Source of the DNA: Aquibium sp. ELW1220
GTDB taxonomy: Bacteria; Pseudomonadota; Alphaproteobacteria; Rhizobiales; Rhizobiaceae
DNA length: 64,000 nucleotides
Direction: 5' to 3'
NCBI RefSeq assembly: GCF_030398385.1
Contig: NZ_JAOAOQ010000011.1
Location: forward strand, 62,001 to 126,000
In this document: positions 55,365 through 64,000 of the stretch, one piece after another
Numbering within the stretch: the stretch's first letter is position 1
Layout of the letters: every line of letters begins with the position of its first letter
Translations under genes and position numbers: made by a program
Notes under the pieces: generated by a model
Seen by the model: only the letters and a program-made list of their open reading frames with translations
Told to the model about the DNA's origin: nothing
Database searches by the model: none

Positions 55365-55823
55365 ATGATCGTCTTGAGCCACGCAGAAGCTGAAAAACCC
55401 TTCGTCGAATGCTTTGATTGCCGTTTCCCGTATGGCGATCCATCTGCTTCGACACTTATCAGTCAGGGGTGGAGCATCTCTCTCAATGCGGCCTTTTGTG
55501 TTCTCGTTGAGCTTTGCCACCTTCCTCGACATATTGATGTTGACAGGTGTCGCCTTAAGGAAATTGTCGATGAATGGGCGGCAGGTCCCGACCACCCTAT
55601 CAAGATGCCTGTGCTGCACGCGGTTCATGCTCTTGTCGACGGTAATACTCTTCCTTTGGACGAGTGTGTCGATCTGATGAACTATGTGGCAGGTTTTGAC
55701 GGACAACGTGCGGCACTCGCCCTCGTTTATTATGCCGCCGATGCTGACACACCCGAAAGCGACGAAGCGCTGGAGCGGATATATGCAGAGATACTCCAGC
55801 GCTGGGATATGAATGGGGTTTAG
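55365..55823 (+). CDS. Hypothetical protein, 152 residues
   Basis: I do not recognise this gene. It encodes an acidic soluble protein (HAVHALVDGNTLPLDECVDLMNY; AADADTPESDEALERIYAE) with no export signal or membrane helix. The overlapping minus-strand frame (55302-55838) is rejected because its translation is basic and less protein-like. Upstream sequence is AT-rich (GAGTTAATTTAATGAATT near 55300). Composition and lack of operon partners suggest a horizontally acquired single gene. Confidence 0.55.
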   Translation: MIVLSHAEAEKPFVECFDCRFPYGDPSASTLISQGWSISLNAAFCVLVELCHLPRHIDVDRCRLKEIVDEWAAGPDHPIKMPVLHAVHALVDGNTLPLDECVDLMNYVAGFDGQRAALALVYYAADADTPESDEALERIYAEILQRWDMNGV

Positions 55824-56047
55824 TCGTCGTCCCGGCATATCTCCATATGAGATAATCGCAGTTTAAAGCGAAGTAATTATAATTGTCTTGATCTGTTTCA
55901 TCTAATTGCCAGGCGCGTTGTTGCGCTTCGTACGGCCACCAGTTCGTGCATGTAAATCAGTTGGAAGCGAACGCACGCCCGCCCCATGTCAGCAGCCTCG
56001 CCTGGTCTAACACCCTGCCTGATGACAATCTGCCGCAGGTCTCCTAC
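55824..56047. other. AT-rich intergenic region before the ABC-2 exporter
   Basis: 224 bases. The stretch near 55850-55915 is rich in A and T (for example AAGTAATTATAATTGTC), unlike the rest of the window. It may hold the exporter promoter. No hairpin or repeat was identified. Confidence 0.4.
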
Positions 56048-56979
<932 letters not shown>

Positions 56980-56983
<4 letters not shown>

Positions 56984-57741
56984 ACATGCGCGCGATCTAC
57001 GCGATCTACCGGCAGGAGATGGCGCGCACCCGCCGCACCCTGCTGCAGAGCATCGTCTCCCCCGTCATCTCCACCGCGCTCTATTTCGTCGTATTCGGCG
57101 CGGCCATCGGCAGCCGCATCAAGGAGATCGACGGCATTTCCTACGGCGCCTTCATCGTGCCGGGGCTGATCATGCTGTCGCTGCTCACCCAGAGCATCTC
57201 CAACGCCGCCTTCGGCATCTACTTCCCGAAATTCGTCGGCACGATCTACGAGCTCCTGGCCGCGCCGATCTCCTATCTCGAGATCGTCGTCGCCTTCGTC
57301 GGGGCTGCGGCTACCAAGGCGACGATCCTCGGGCTGATCATCCTCGCCACCGCCTTCCTGTTCGTGCCGCTCCGGATCGAGCATCCCTTCGTGATGCTGG
57401 TCTTCCTGGTGCTGACGGCGGTCACCTTCAGCCTGTTCGGCTTCATCATCGGCATCTGGGCCGACAATTTCGAGAAGTTGCAGCTGGTGCCGCTGCTGGT
57501 CGTCACGCCGCTCACATTCCTCGGCGGCAGCTTCTACTCGATCGACATGCTGCCGCCGTTCTGGCGCACGGTCACGCTGTTCAATCCGGTGGTCTATCTG
57601 GTCAGCGGCTTCCGCTGGAGCTTCTTCGGACAGTCGGACGTCAACGTGGTGATCAGCCTCGGCATGACCTTCGCCTTCCTCGCGCTCTGCCTCGGCATCG
57701 TCGGCTGGATCTTCCGCACCGGCTACCGCCTCAAGAACTGA
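56980..57741 (+). CDS. ABC-2 type exporter, permease
   Basis: 253 residues with six helices; the ABC-2 signature region is [33 protein letters not shown] (near base 57480), followed by [18 protein letters not shown]. It forms the export channel as a dimer with the ATPase encoded just before. ATG 56980 overlaps the ATPase stop by four bases. This ATPase/permease pair has the size and order of NodI/NodJ and YadG/YadH. No nod genes adjoin, so it is more likely a house-keeping exporter. Confidence 0.92.
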
Positions 57742-57962
57742 CGCTGCTGCCTTCCTGGCGGCCGTCACGCTTTGCGACGGGCCGATAACCTTCCGTCAAC
57801 ACTCTCCGCGCAGTGTCGCACATGCCGGTCGCAAGCGATTCGGCCGCAAGGTTGCAGTTCCCGCCGCCTGTTGCGACGCCCCAGTGGACGATCGGCGCGG
57901 ATCCCGTGTCGCGTCGGCCAGGGTCACAGTCGCGCTTGCTGCCGGCCAGTAGGAGAGACGTC

Positions 57963-58262
57963 TTGAGCACCGAGTCCGCCGCCGCAGAAATCCGTTCCGA
58001 CGAGAGCCGCAGCCGTGTCGTCGTCTTTCCGCTCTGGCGCCGGGCCGATGCGGTTCGCCGCGTGGCGATGAACCTGGCGGTGATCGCCGGGACCGAGGAA
58101 GCCGACGACTACCGCTACGAAGTCGCCGACCGCTTCTTCGCCGAACTCACGGCGATGGGCGTGGCGGAATTCGAGCAGGACGAACTGGTCGGCGCCTTCT
58201 TCCACCAGGTCGATCTGGCGCTCGAGGTCCTCTACGACGACGTCAGCGAAGGCGCACTCTGA
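57963..58262 (+). CDS. Small DUF6074-like protein
   Basis: 99 residues from TTG 57963, which has GGAGA six bases upstream; the longer frame from 57813 reads through sequence that does not look coding. The core VVVFPLWRRADAVRRVAMNLA resembles the DUF6074 family of small alphaproteobacterial proteins, which is assigned from memory with moderate confidence. The rest is acidic and helical (EVADRFFAELTAMGVAEFEQDELVGAFFHQVDLAL). Function unknown. A hairpin followed by T5 lies 47 bases after its stop. Confidence 0.7.
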   Translation: MSTESAAAEIRSDESRSRVVVFPLWRRADAVRRVAMNLAVIAGTEEADDYRYEVADRFFAELTAMGVAEFEQDELVGAFFHQVDLALEVLYDDVSEGAL

Positions 58263-58308
58263 CGCAACGCCGGCCGCGTCCGCGGACGCGTCACTTTCCA
58301 GCTGCCTC

Positions 58309-58336
58309 AGGCCCTCGCCAGTCGGGGGCCTTTTTC
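58309..58336 (+). terminator. Rho-independent terminator
   Basis: AGGCCC and GGGCCT form a six-base-pair stem, followed at once by TTTTT (58331-58335). It is placed to end transcription from the small DUF6074-like gene before the flagellin promoter region. Confidence 0.7.
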
Positions 58337-58780
58337 ATTTCGGCCCCCTGCTCTTTCGGTACGGCCTGGCCGCCGAGGCCGGCTGCCGCCGCATCGCTGC
58401 TCCAGAGCGAATCACCAGGTGATTCTCGTGTCGCGAGATGCGGATCCGGCACCAGATCCGGCCTCCGCGCGGCGGTTGCGGCGGGCGCCGGTTAACGATT
58501 GTTGCCAAATTCTTGCCGCCGCACATGCCAGGCGGAACCCTCGTCATCCCCCCGAAAACAGCTGAAAAAGCAAGGTTTTCGGGCAGATACGCCGTGGCGC
58601 GGCGAGCGCGGTCTGCCGCCTGGGACCGACCGTTAACGTCGATTTACCCTTTGTTAAGCACGTTCATTCACAAAGATTAAGAGGCGGCTATCGGTCTTAC
58701 CGGCCAAGGGGATCGATCGCCGATCGGGGTGACAATTCGTCTCGGAATGATGTCCGGGCAGATCATGAAGGGGCCATAGC
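58337..58780 (+). promoter_or_regulatory. Flagellin upstream region
   Basis: About 440 bases with no convincing gene. It contains a perfect 17-base interrupted palindrome GAATCACC-A-GGTGATTC (58409-58425) carrying two GANTC sites, the target of the CcrM methylase in alphaproteobacteria, and a near match to the CtrA box, TTAA-N7-TTAC (58633-58647). The flagellin promoter is probably within the last 170 bases; boxes were not assigned. Confidence 0.45.
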
Positions 58781-59767
58781 GTGTCCAGTATTCTGACCAA
58801 CGCCGCAGCGATGACCGCGCTGAAGAGCCTCCAGGCGACGAACAAGTCTCTGGAGATGACGCAGGCGCGCATTTCCACGGGCTACCGTGTGGGGCAGGCC
58901 AGCGACAACGCCGCCTACTGGTCGATCGCCACCACGATGCGCTCCGACAACAAGGCGCTCCTGACGGTCCAGGACGCGCTCGGGCTCGGCGCCGCCAAGA
59001 TCGACATCGCCTATACCGGCGTCAGCGAGACCATCAAGGTGGTCGACGAGATCAAGGCCAAGCTGGTGGCGGCCCGCGAGCCCGGCGTCGACCGCTCCAA
59101 GATCCAGGCCGAGATCTCCGCGCTGCAGGGGCAGCTTCTCGGGAACGCCTCGACCTCGTCCTTCGCCGGCGAAAACTGGCTCTCGGTCGACTCCGATTCG
59201 ACCGACTACAATTCCTCGAAGTCGATGGTCGCGTCCTTCACCCGCGCTTCCGACGGCACCGTCTCGGTCTCAACGATCACCATCAGCACCGATTCCATCA
59301 AGCTCTTCGACGCGGCTGCCGAGGTGGCGCCAGCCGGTGTCGGCGACGTGGAGACGGGTGTCGGCATCCTCGATGCCAGCTATGACGAGGACACCGGTCA
59401 GCGCATCACCAACACGTCGATCTCCACCTTCTCCGTGTCGACGCTCGACATCTCCGCGCTGACCAACAACGCGGCCGACCTCGACATCCTCGACAACTAC
59501 ATCGTCGGCGTCGACGACGCGATCAGCCGCATGACCATCGCCGCCAGCGATCTCGGCGCTGCCAAGAAGCGCGTCGACCTGCAGGTCGACTTCGTCAGCA
59601 ACCTGATGGACGCGATCGACCGCGGCGTCGGGTCGCTGGTCGACGCCAACATGAACGAGGAGTCGACCCGTCTCCAGGCACTGCAGGTGCAGCAGCAGCT
59701 GGGCATCCAGGGCCTGTCGATCGCCAACGCCAGCGTCCAGGGCATCCTCTCGCTCTTCCAAGGATAA
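58781..59767 (+). CDS. fla: Flagellin
   Basis: 328 residues, short for the family and typical of rhizobial flagellins. The N-terminal D0/D1 region is ILTNAAAMTALKSLQATNKSLEMTQARISTGYRVGQASDNAAYW, seen through its conserved ALKSL, RISTG and SDNAAYW elements. The C-terminal region is DDAISRMTIAASDLGAAKKRVDLQ through QQQLGIQGLSIAN, and the protein ends in GILSLFQG. The middle domain is Ser/Thr/Asp-rich and variable. It is exported by the flagellar type III system and polymerises into the filament. GTG 58781 has AAGGGG nine bases upstream. A long hairpin follows. Confidence 0.95.
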   Translation: MSSILTNAAAMTALKSLQATNKSLEMTQARISTGYRVGQASDNAAYWSIATTMRSDNKALLTVQDALGLGAAKIDIAYTGVSETIKVVDEIKAKLVAAREPGVDRSKIQAEISALQGQLLGNASTSSFAGENWLSVDSDSTDYNSSKSMVASFTRASDGTVSVSTITISTDSIKLFDAAAEVAPAGVGDVETGVGILDASYDEDTGQRITNTSISTFSVSTLDISALTNNAADLDILDNYIVGVDDAISRMTIAASDLGAAKKRVDLQVDFVSNLMDAIDRGVGSLVDANMNEESTRLQALQVQQQLGIQGLSIANASVQGILSLFQG

Positions 59768-59821
59768 CGCGACCGCCGCGGCCCGACGCGGGCCGCGCGC
59801 CGCCTTCATCCCCGCCTTTCG

Positions 59822-59862
59822 CGAACCCGCATCGGAACCCGGTTGGTTCCGCTGCGGGTTCG
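59822..59862 (+). terminator. Flagellin terminator hairpin
   Basis: A two-part stem: CGAACCCGCA (59822-59831) with TGCGGGTTCG (59853-59862), and inside it GGAACC (59834-59839) with GGTTCC (59845-59850). Only a short GTTTCG follows, so the T-run is weak. Its position 55 bases after the flagellin stop supports a terminator role. Confidence 0.65.
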
Positions 59863-60091
59863 TCGCGTTTCGTCCTGCCCACACTGTGGCACGGGGCCGC
59901 AAGCGCGCTGCCCGGCGAAAAAATGGTTTCGATGGCAGCGGTTGGCCATGCACCGTTAAGAGGGGTTAAACTATTGCATGGCAAGTCTAGGTCTCGGTTG
60001 CTTGGCGGACATCGCCAAAGGCATGACGCCGCGAAACCGACGCCGGTCGTACCGGGATGTACAGATATCGCGCCCTGGGGGACTCAAGGGG
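59863..60091 (+). promoter_or_regulatory. Upstream region of the chemotaxis operon
   Basis: 229 bases between the flagellin hairpin and the receptor start. Paired TTAA tetramers six bases apart (59956-59959 and 59966-59969) resemble, but do not match, the CtrA spacing of seven. The receptor frame is open through here from 59978, so the start could be earlier. No other element identified. Confidence 0.35.
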
Positions 60092-61702
60092 ATGGCGAAC
60101 GCCCGGACTTACGACCACGATATTTCTGCACGCCTGGAGTTCATGGGACTCGATGCGGCGGCGCGAGCGAATCTGAAAAAGCTCAAGCCGGTAATCGCAG
60201 GAGCCGTGGACGAGGCTCTCGACGCCTTCTACGCCAAGGCGCGCGCCAATCCTTCCACGAGCCGGCACTTCACCGGCGACGACCACGTCGCCAGCGCCAA
60301 GCGCCGCCAGACGTCGCACTGGACCGTCATCGCCGAAGGGGATTACGGCGACGCCTACGCCCGTGCCGTGCTGGCAATCGGCAACACCCATGCTCGCCTC
60401 GGCCTCGAGCCGCGCTGGTACATCGGCGGCTACGCGCTGATCGCCGAGAAGCTGTTCGATGCCATCGTCGCCGAACATTGGCCGCGCTTCAGCGTCGGCG
60501 GCGGTCCGAAGTCCGCGATGGCCGCTTCGGTCAGCAGCCTGATGAAGGCCGTCCTGCTGGACATGGACCTCGCCATCTCGACCTATCTCGATGCGCTCGA
60601 CCAGGATCGCCAGCGGCTCGACCGTGAGGCACGCGAGACGCGCGAACGGCAGGACCGCGCCATGGCGTCGATCAGCCGTGCGCTGTCCGATCTCGCCCAG
60701 GGCGACCTGCGGGTGCGGATCAGCGAGCCGCTGGCGCCGGAATTCGAGCAGATCCGCGCCGACTTCAACGCCACGGCCGGCGCGCTGGAAAACGCAATCG
60801 AGAAGGTTTCGGCCGCAGCGGTCGGGATCGGCGGCAGCTGCGACGAGATCGGCCAGGCCTCGGACGACCTGTCCCGCCGCACCGAGCAGCAGGCTGCGAG
60901 CCTCGAGGAAACCGCCGCGGCGGTGGAGGAACTGACAGCCAGCGTCCGCCGCGCAGCTGAAGGCGCCCACGTCGCCGCCCAGAAGGTGATCGCCGCCCGC
61001 AAGGAAGCGGAGAATTCCGGCTCGATCATGCAGGAGGCGGTGCGCGCCATGAGCGGCATCGAGAAGTCGTCGCGCGAGATCTCGCAGATCATCGGCGTCA
61101 TCGACGAAATCGCCTTCCAGACCAATCTTCTGGCGCTCAACGCCGGCGTCGAGGCCGCCCGGGCGGGGGATGCCGGGCGCGGCTTCGCCGTCGTCGCGCA
61201 GGAGGTCCGCGGACTGGCGCAGCGCTCGGCCGAGGCCGCCAAGGAAATCAAGGGCCTGATCCAGACGAGCTCGGCTCAGGTGGACGACGGCGTCAAGCTG
61301 ATCGACGAAACCGGGAAAGTCGCCGAGCGGATCGTCCGCCAGGTTATCGAGATCGATTCCCTCGTCGCCGAAATGGCGTCCTCGACCAAGGAACAGTCCA
61401 CCGGGCTGTCGGAGATCAACACCGCCGTCTCGCTGATGGACCAGGCCACGCAGCAGAACGCGGCAATGGTGGAGCAGACCACCGCGGCCGTGCACTCGCT
61501 CCGCACGGAGGCAGGCGAACTGGTCCGCTCCATCGCCGGTTTCAGCATCAGCGCTTCCGCACCGGCCGGTGGCGCCCGGTCTTCGAGATCCGGGAAGGCG
61601 CCGCCTCGCGGTGTCGCCCCGCGGCAGGCTTCGGCGCCCGCCGCGCACGGCTCCGCCGCTCTGAAGGTGGTCGCCGAGGCGGACGGGTGGGAAGAGTTCT
61701 GA
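60092..61702 (+). CDS. Soluble globin-coupled methyl-accepting chemotaxis protein
   Basis: 536 residues with no membrane helix. The N-terminal 165 residues are a protoglobin sensor: the proximal heme His is probably His100 in [17 protein letters not shown], as in HemAT. A helical [14 protein letters not shown] segment leads to the signalling domain with the hairpin tip [20 protein letters not shown]. The C-terminus ends GWEEF, a CheR/CheB-binding pentapeptide (xWxxF). ATG 60092 is preferred because the globin fold begins there, although the purine-rich AAGGGG touches the ATG; ATG 60023 and 59978 are alternatives. It heads the che operon, like IcpA of Sinorhizobium meliloti, and should sense oxygen or redox state in the cytoplasm. 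Confidence 0.9.
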   Translation: MANARTYDHDISARLEFMGLDAAARANLKKLKPVIAGAVDEALDAFYAKARANPSTSRHFTGDDHVASAKRRQTSHWTVIAEGDYGDAYARAVLAIGNTHARLGLEPRWYIGGYALIAEKLFDAIVAEHWPRFSVGGGPKSAMAASVSSLMKAVLLDMDLAISTYLDALDQDRQRLDREARETRERQDRAMASISRALSDLAQGDLRVRISEPLAPEFEQIRADFNATAGALENAIEKVSAAAVGIGGSCDEIGQASDDLSRRTEQQAASLEETAAAVEELTASVRRAAEGAHVAAQKVIAARKEAENSGSIMQEAVRAMSGIEKSSREISQIIGVIDEIAFQTNLLALNAGVEAARAGDAGRGFAVVAQEVRGLAQRSAEAAKEIKGLIQTSSAQVDDGVKLIDETGKVAERIVRQVIEIDSLVAEMASSTKEQSTGLSEINTAVSLMDQATQQNAAMVEQTTAAVHSLRTEAGELVRSIAGFSISASAPAGGARSSRSGKAPPRGVAPRQASAPAAHGSAALKVVAEADGWEEF

Positions 61703-61721
61703 GTCTCCAGAGGAATTGTGA

Positions 61722-62009
61722 ATGAAACAAGCCATGTCCACCACATTGGCCTTGCCGCCTGTCCTCGACATCACGGCGGCCGGTCCACTTGCTTCCGAAT
61801 TCCTCCGTGCCCGGGGGAAGGACGTTTCGATCGATGCGTCGAAGGTCGAACGCGTCGGCGCGCAGTGCATCCAGGTCCTGCTTTCGGCAGTGGCTACCTG
61901 GACTCTCGACGGAATGGAATTCGACCTCGCGAACCCCTCCGCCGCGCTTGTGGAAGGCCTCGACATCGCGGGGCTGGAGCCGGCCAACTTTATTGCAAGG
62001 AACGCTTGA
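61722..62009 (+). CDS. cheS: STAS-domain protein, CheS-like
   Basis: 95 residues. The sequence follows a short STAS fold: LDITAAGPLASEFL, VSIDASKVERVGAQCIQVLLSAV and FDLANPSAALVEGLDIAGL. In the S. meliloti che operon the gene between the soluble receptor and cheY1 encodes CheS, a protein of about 97 residues that binds CheA and speeds loss of phosphate from CheY1, the phosphate-sink response regulator. Position and size match here; the name rests on that synteny. ATG 61722 has AGAGGA seven bases upstream. It ends one base before cheY. Confidence 0.8.
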   Translation: MKQAMSTTLALPPVLDITAAGPLASEFLRARGKDVSIDASKVERVGAQCIQVLLSAVATWTLDGMEFDLANPSAALVEGLDIAGLEPANFIARNA

Positions 62010-62010
62010 G

Positions 62011-62376
62011 ATGACGAAAACGGTACTGACTGTAGACGACTCCCGCACGATCCGCGAAATGCTTCGTGCCGCGCTGACGGAAGCCGGCATGAACGTGCTG
62101 CAGGCCGAGGACGGCGTGCATGGCCTCGAAGTGCTCGACGGCGCGATGCCCGATGTCATCGTGACCGACATCAACATGCCGCGGATGGATGGCTTCGGCT
62201 TCATCGAGGCGGTGCGCGGCAGCACCAAGCATCGGGCGATCCCGATCCTGGTCCTGACCACCGAGAGCGTCGACGACAAGAAGGACCGCGCCCGCCGCCT
62301 CGGCGCCACGGGCTGGATCGTCAAGCCGTTCGACCCTGCCAAGCTGGTCAACGCAATCAACCGCGTCGCGGCCTGA
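62011..62376 (+). CDS. cheY1: CheY-type response regulator
   Basis: 121 residues, a single receiver domain. The acidic pocket is Asp9-Asp10 (TVDDS), the phospho-acceptor Asp53 (VTDINMPRMDG), the conserved Thr in VLTTES and Lys105 in IVKPFD. By operon position it matches CheY1 of S. meliloti, which drains phosphate from CheA rather than binding the motor; the motor-binding CheY2 would be expected further downstream. ATG 62011 has AAGGA about ten bases upstream, one base after the cheS stop. Confidence 0.93.
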   Translation: MTKTVLTVDDSRTIREMLRAALTEAGMNVLQAEDGVHGLEVLDGAMPDVIVTDINMPRMDGFGFIEAVRGSTKHRAIPILVLTTESVDDKKDRARRLGATGWIVKPFDPAKLVNAINRVAA

Positions 62377-62404
62377 TCAAACAGAAGACCGGGGGAGCTT
62401 GCCA

Positions 62405-64000
62405 GTGGATACCATGGCGGCAATCAAGCAGACGTTCTTTCAGGAATGCGAGGAGCAGCTCGCGGAACTGGAAACGGGCCTGCTTGCGATCGAAAGCGAA
62501 GAGCACGACACCGACACCATCAACGCGGTGTTCCGAGCGGTCCACTCGATCAAGGGCGGCGCCGGCGCGTTCGGCCTCGAGGAGCTGGTCCGCTTCGCCC
62601 ACACGTTCGAGACGACGCTCGATCTGGTCCGCAGCGGGCAGATCCAGCCGGACGCGGGACTGCTCAAACTCATGCTGCGGTCGTCCGACATCCTGGCCGA
62701 TCTCGTGCGCTTCTCCCGCGATGGCGGAGAGATGGACGAGAGCCGCGTCTCCCAGATCCACGAGGAGCTGACCCGCGCGGCCCAGCCCGGTGGCACCCCG
62801 GCAGCGTCAGCCGCGCCAGCAGCGGCTCCTTCGTTCACGCCGCCGGCCGCCTTCGACGCTGGCAGCGACGACGACGACTTCGTGCCGATCACGATCAATT
62901 TCGACGACATCCTGGGCGGCGGAGAGCCGGCGGTCGAGGAGCAGGTCTTCGTGGTCAGCTTCCGGCCGAAGCCGGAGCTCTATGCAAAGGCCAACGACGC
63001 CATCAAGCTGCTGCGCGAGATCCGCGCGCTCGGCGACGCCGACGTCGCCTGCGACATCTCGGAAGTGCCGCTGCTGACGGAGCTCGATCCGGAAGGCGCC
63101 TACCTCTCCTGGACGATCCGGCTCGGCTCGGACGTCACCGAGGCGCAGGTCCGCGAAGTCTTCGAATTCGTCGAGTTCGACTGCGACGTGTCCGTCACCG
63201 CCGAGCCGAAGGTGGATCCTAACTTCGAGTTCGTCCCGGCCCCGGTTGCCGAGACCCGGGAACCCGTGCCGGCGCTTGCCGATGACGGGCCGCTGATCCC
63301 CGAGTCGGTGCTGGCCAAGATCGCGCAGGTGAATGCCGAGCCCGCCAAGGCCTCGCCCGCGGCTGCCGCAAACCAGGCACAGCCGGCCCAGCAGGCCCAG
63401 ACCACGATCCGCGTCGACCTCGACCGCGTCGATCGCCTGATCGACCTCGTCGGCGAGCTCGTCATCAACCAGTCGATGCTGTCGCAGCGCGTCACCGAAG
63501 CCGGCATCGCGCGGCTGTCGGAGGTCGCGGTCGGTCTCGACGACCTCGAGCAGCTGACCCGCGAGATCCAGGATTCGGTGATGGCGATCCGCGCCCAGCC
63601 GGTCCGGCCGATCTTCCAGCGCATGTCGCGCGTGGTTCGAGAAGTGGCCGACATGGTGGGCAAGTCCGTCCGCCTCGTCACCGAGGGCGAGAACTGCGAG
63701 GTCGACAAGACCGTCATCGAGCGGCTGGCCGACCCGCTCACCCACATGATCCGTAACGCTGTCGATCACGGCCTCGAGAAGCCCGAGGATCGCATCAAGG
63801 CCGGCAAGCCGGAACAGGGCGTGGTGCGCATGACCGCCGCCCACCGTTCGGGCCGTGTCATCATCGAGGTGTCCGACGACGGCGCCGGCATCAACCGCGC
63901 CCGCGTCAAGGAGATCGCCATCAAGCGCGGCGTGATCGAACCCGGCGTGCCGCTGTCCGACAGCGAGATCGACGACCTGATCTTCGCACCCGGCTTCTCC
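62405..64000 (+). CDS. cheA: Chemotaxis histidine kinase CheA (3' end outside the window)
   Basis: 532 codons are visible and the frame is open to the window edge. The P1 domain has the phosphorylated His47 in AVHSIKGGAGAFG. A P2-like region and Ala/Gln-rich linkers follow, then the dimerisation helices (IRVDLDRVDRLIDLVGELVINQ), the kinase N-box (HMIRNAVDHGLE, near base 63750) and the first Gly box (SDDGAGIN). The window ends at FAPGFS, inside the ATP domain; the P5 CheW-binding domain is missing. GTG 62405 has GGGGAG seven bases upstream; ATG 62414 is an alternative. It takes signals from receptors and phosphorylates CheY and CheB. Confidence 0.95.
   Translation, partial: MDTMAAIKQTFFQECEEQLAELETGLLAIESEEHDTDTINAVFRAVHSIKGGAGAFGLEELVRFAHTFETTLDLVRSGQIQPDAGLLKLMLRSSDILADLVRFSRDGGEMDESRVSQIHEELTRAAQPGGTPAASAAPAAAPSFTPPAAFDAGSDDDDFVPITINFDDILGGGEPAVEEQVFVVSFRPKPELYAKANDAIKLLREIRALGDADVACDISEVPLLTELDPEGAYLSWTIRLGSDVTEAQVREVFEFVEFDCDVSVTAEPKVDPNFEFVPAPVAETREPVPALADDGPLIPESVLAKIAQVNAEPAKASPAAAANQAQPAQQAQTTIRVDLDRVDRLIDLVGELVINQSMLSQRVTEAGIARLSEVAVGLDDLEQLTREIQDSVMAIRAQPVRPIFQRMSRVVREVADMVGKSVRLVTEGENCEVDKTVIERLADPLTHMIRNAVDHGLEKPEDRIKAGKPEQGVVRMTAAHRSGRVIIEVSDDGAGINRARVKEIAIKRGVIEPGVPLSDSEIDDLIFAPGFS

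Noticed and set aside
55302-55838. Minus-strand 178-codon frame overlapping the hypothetical gene at 55365
   Set aside because: Its translation is basic and irregular; the plus-strand product is acidic and soluble, so I kept that one. The choice is not certain.
58438-58680. 80-codon plus-strand frame upstream of flagellin
   Set aside because: Arg/Gly/Pro-rich with no ribosome site, and it covers the CtrA-like box; more likely non-coding regulatory DNA.

Overview
The window is a GC-rich (roughly two-thirds G+C by eye), gene-dense stretch of an alphaproteobacterial chromosome, most likely Hyphomicrobiales and plausibly a Mesorhizobium/Aminobacter-like Phyllobacteriaceae member. The basis is family content, many ATGA-coupled operons, a chemotaxis operon with the rhizobial order (soluble receptor, small STAS protein, cheY, cheA), and an intergenic palindromic repeat that I remember as common in this group. 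Taxonomy is inferred, not tested. I saw no tRNA, rRNA, CRISPR array, transposase or phage gene.

Layout. 1-3.3 kb: 3' part of metH. 3.4-7.7 kb (+): a carbamoyltransferase, an ornithine cyclodeaminase-family protein and a HAL/PAL-family lyase whose MIO-forming triad is altered. Converging on it, 13.5-7.6 kb (-): an osmoprotectant-type ABC importer coupled to a half-length and a full-length LLM flavin monooxygenase and a hydratase. 13.7-17.8 kb: FkbM methyltransferase, a large MscS-type channel and a histidine phosphatase. 17.9-23.9 kb (+): an Opp-type importer with fused ATPases. 29.6-24 kb (-): four glycosyltransferases and a polysaccharide deacetylase. 33.3-29.8 kb (-): a membrane [2Fe-2S] protein overlapping a second MscS-type channel. 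33.5-36.9 kb: MBL hydrolase, NylB-like serine hydrolase and a divergent TetR regulator. 42.6-36.9 kb (-): a complete second Opp/Dpp importer. 47.9-42.7 kb (-): branched-chain 2-oxoacid dehydrogenase (E1alpha, E1beta, E2, E3), with a palindromic repeat between E2 and E3. 48.1-54.8 kb: phosphodiesterase, TIM-barrel isomerase, RidA-like protein and IclR regulator (-), divergent from a Rieske oxygenase and a glutamine-synthetase-like ligase (+). 54.8-56 kb: a lower-GC patch with two unknown small genes. 56-57.7 kb: an ABC-2 exporter. 58-64 kb: a small DUF6074-like protein, flagellin, and the start of the che operon, running off the end inside cheA.

The window is dominated by uptake and catabolism of nitrogenous organic compounds plus motility, as expected of a free-living or rhizosphere bacterium. 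The parts most likely to hold undescribed biology are the 3.4-13.5 kb convergent cassette (altered HAL-like lyase facing a betaine-type importer with two monooxygenases), the redox-protein/MscS pair at 29.8-33.3 kb, the glycosyltransferase cassette at 24-29.6 kb, and the Rieske/ligase cluster at 49-54.8 kb.
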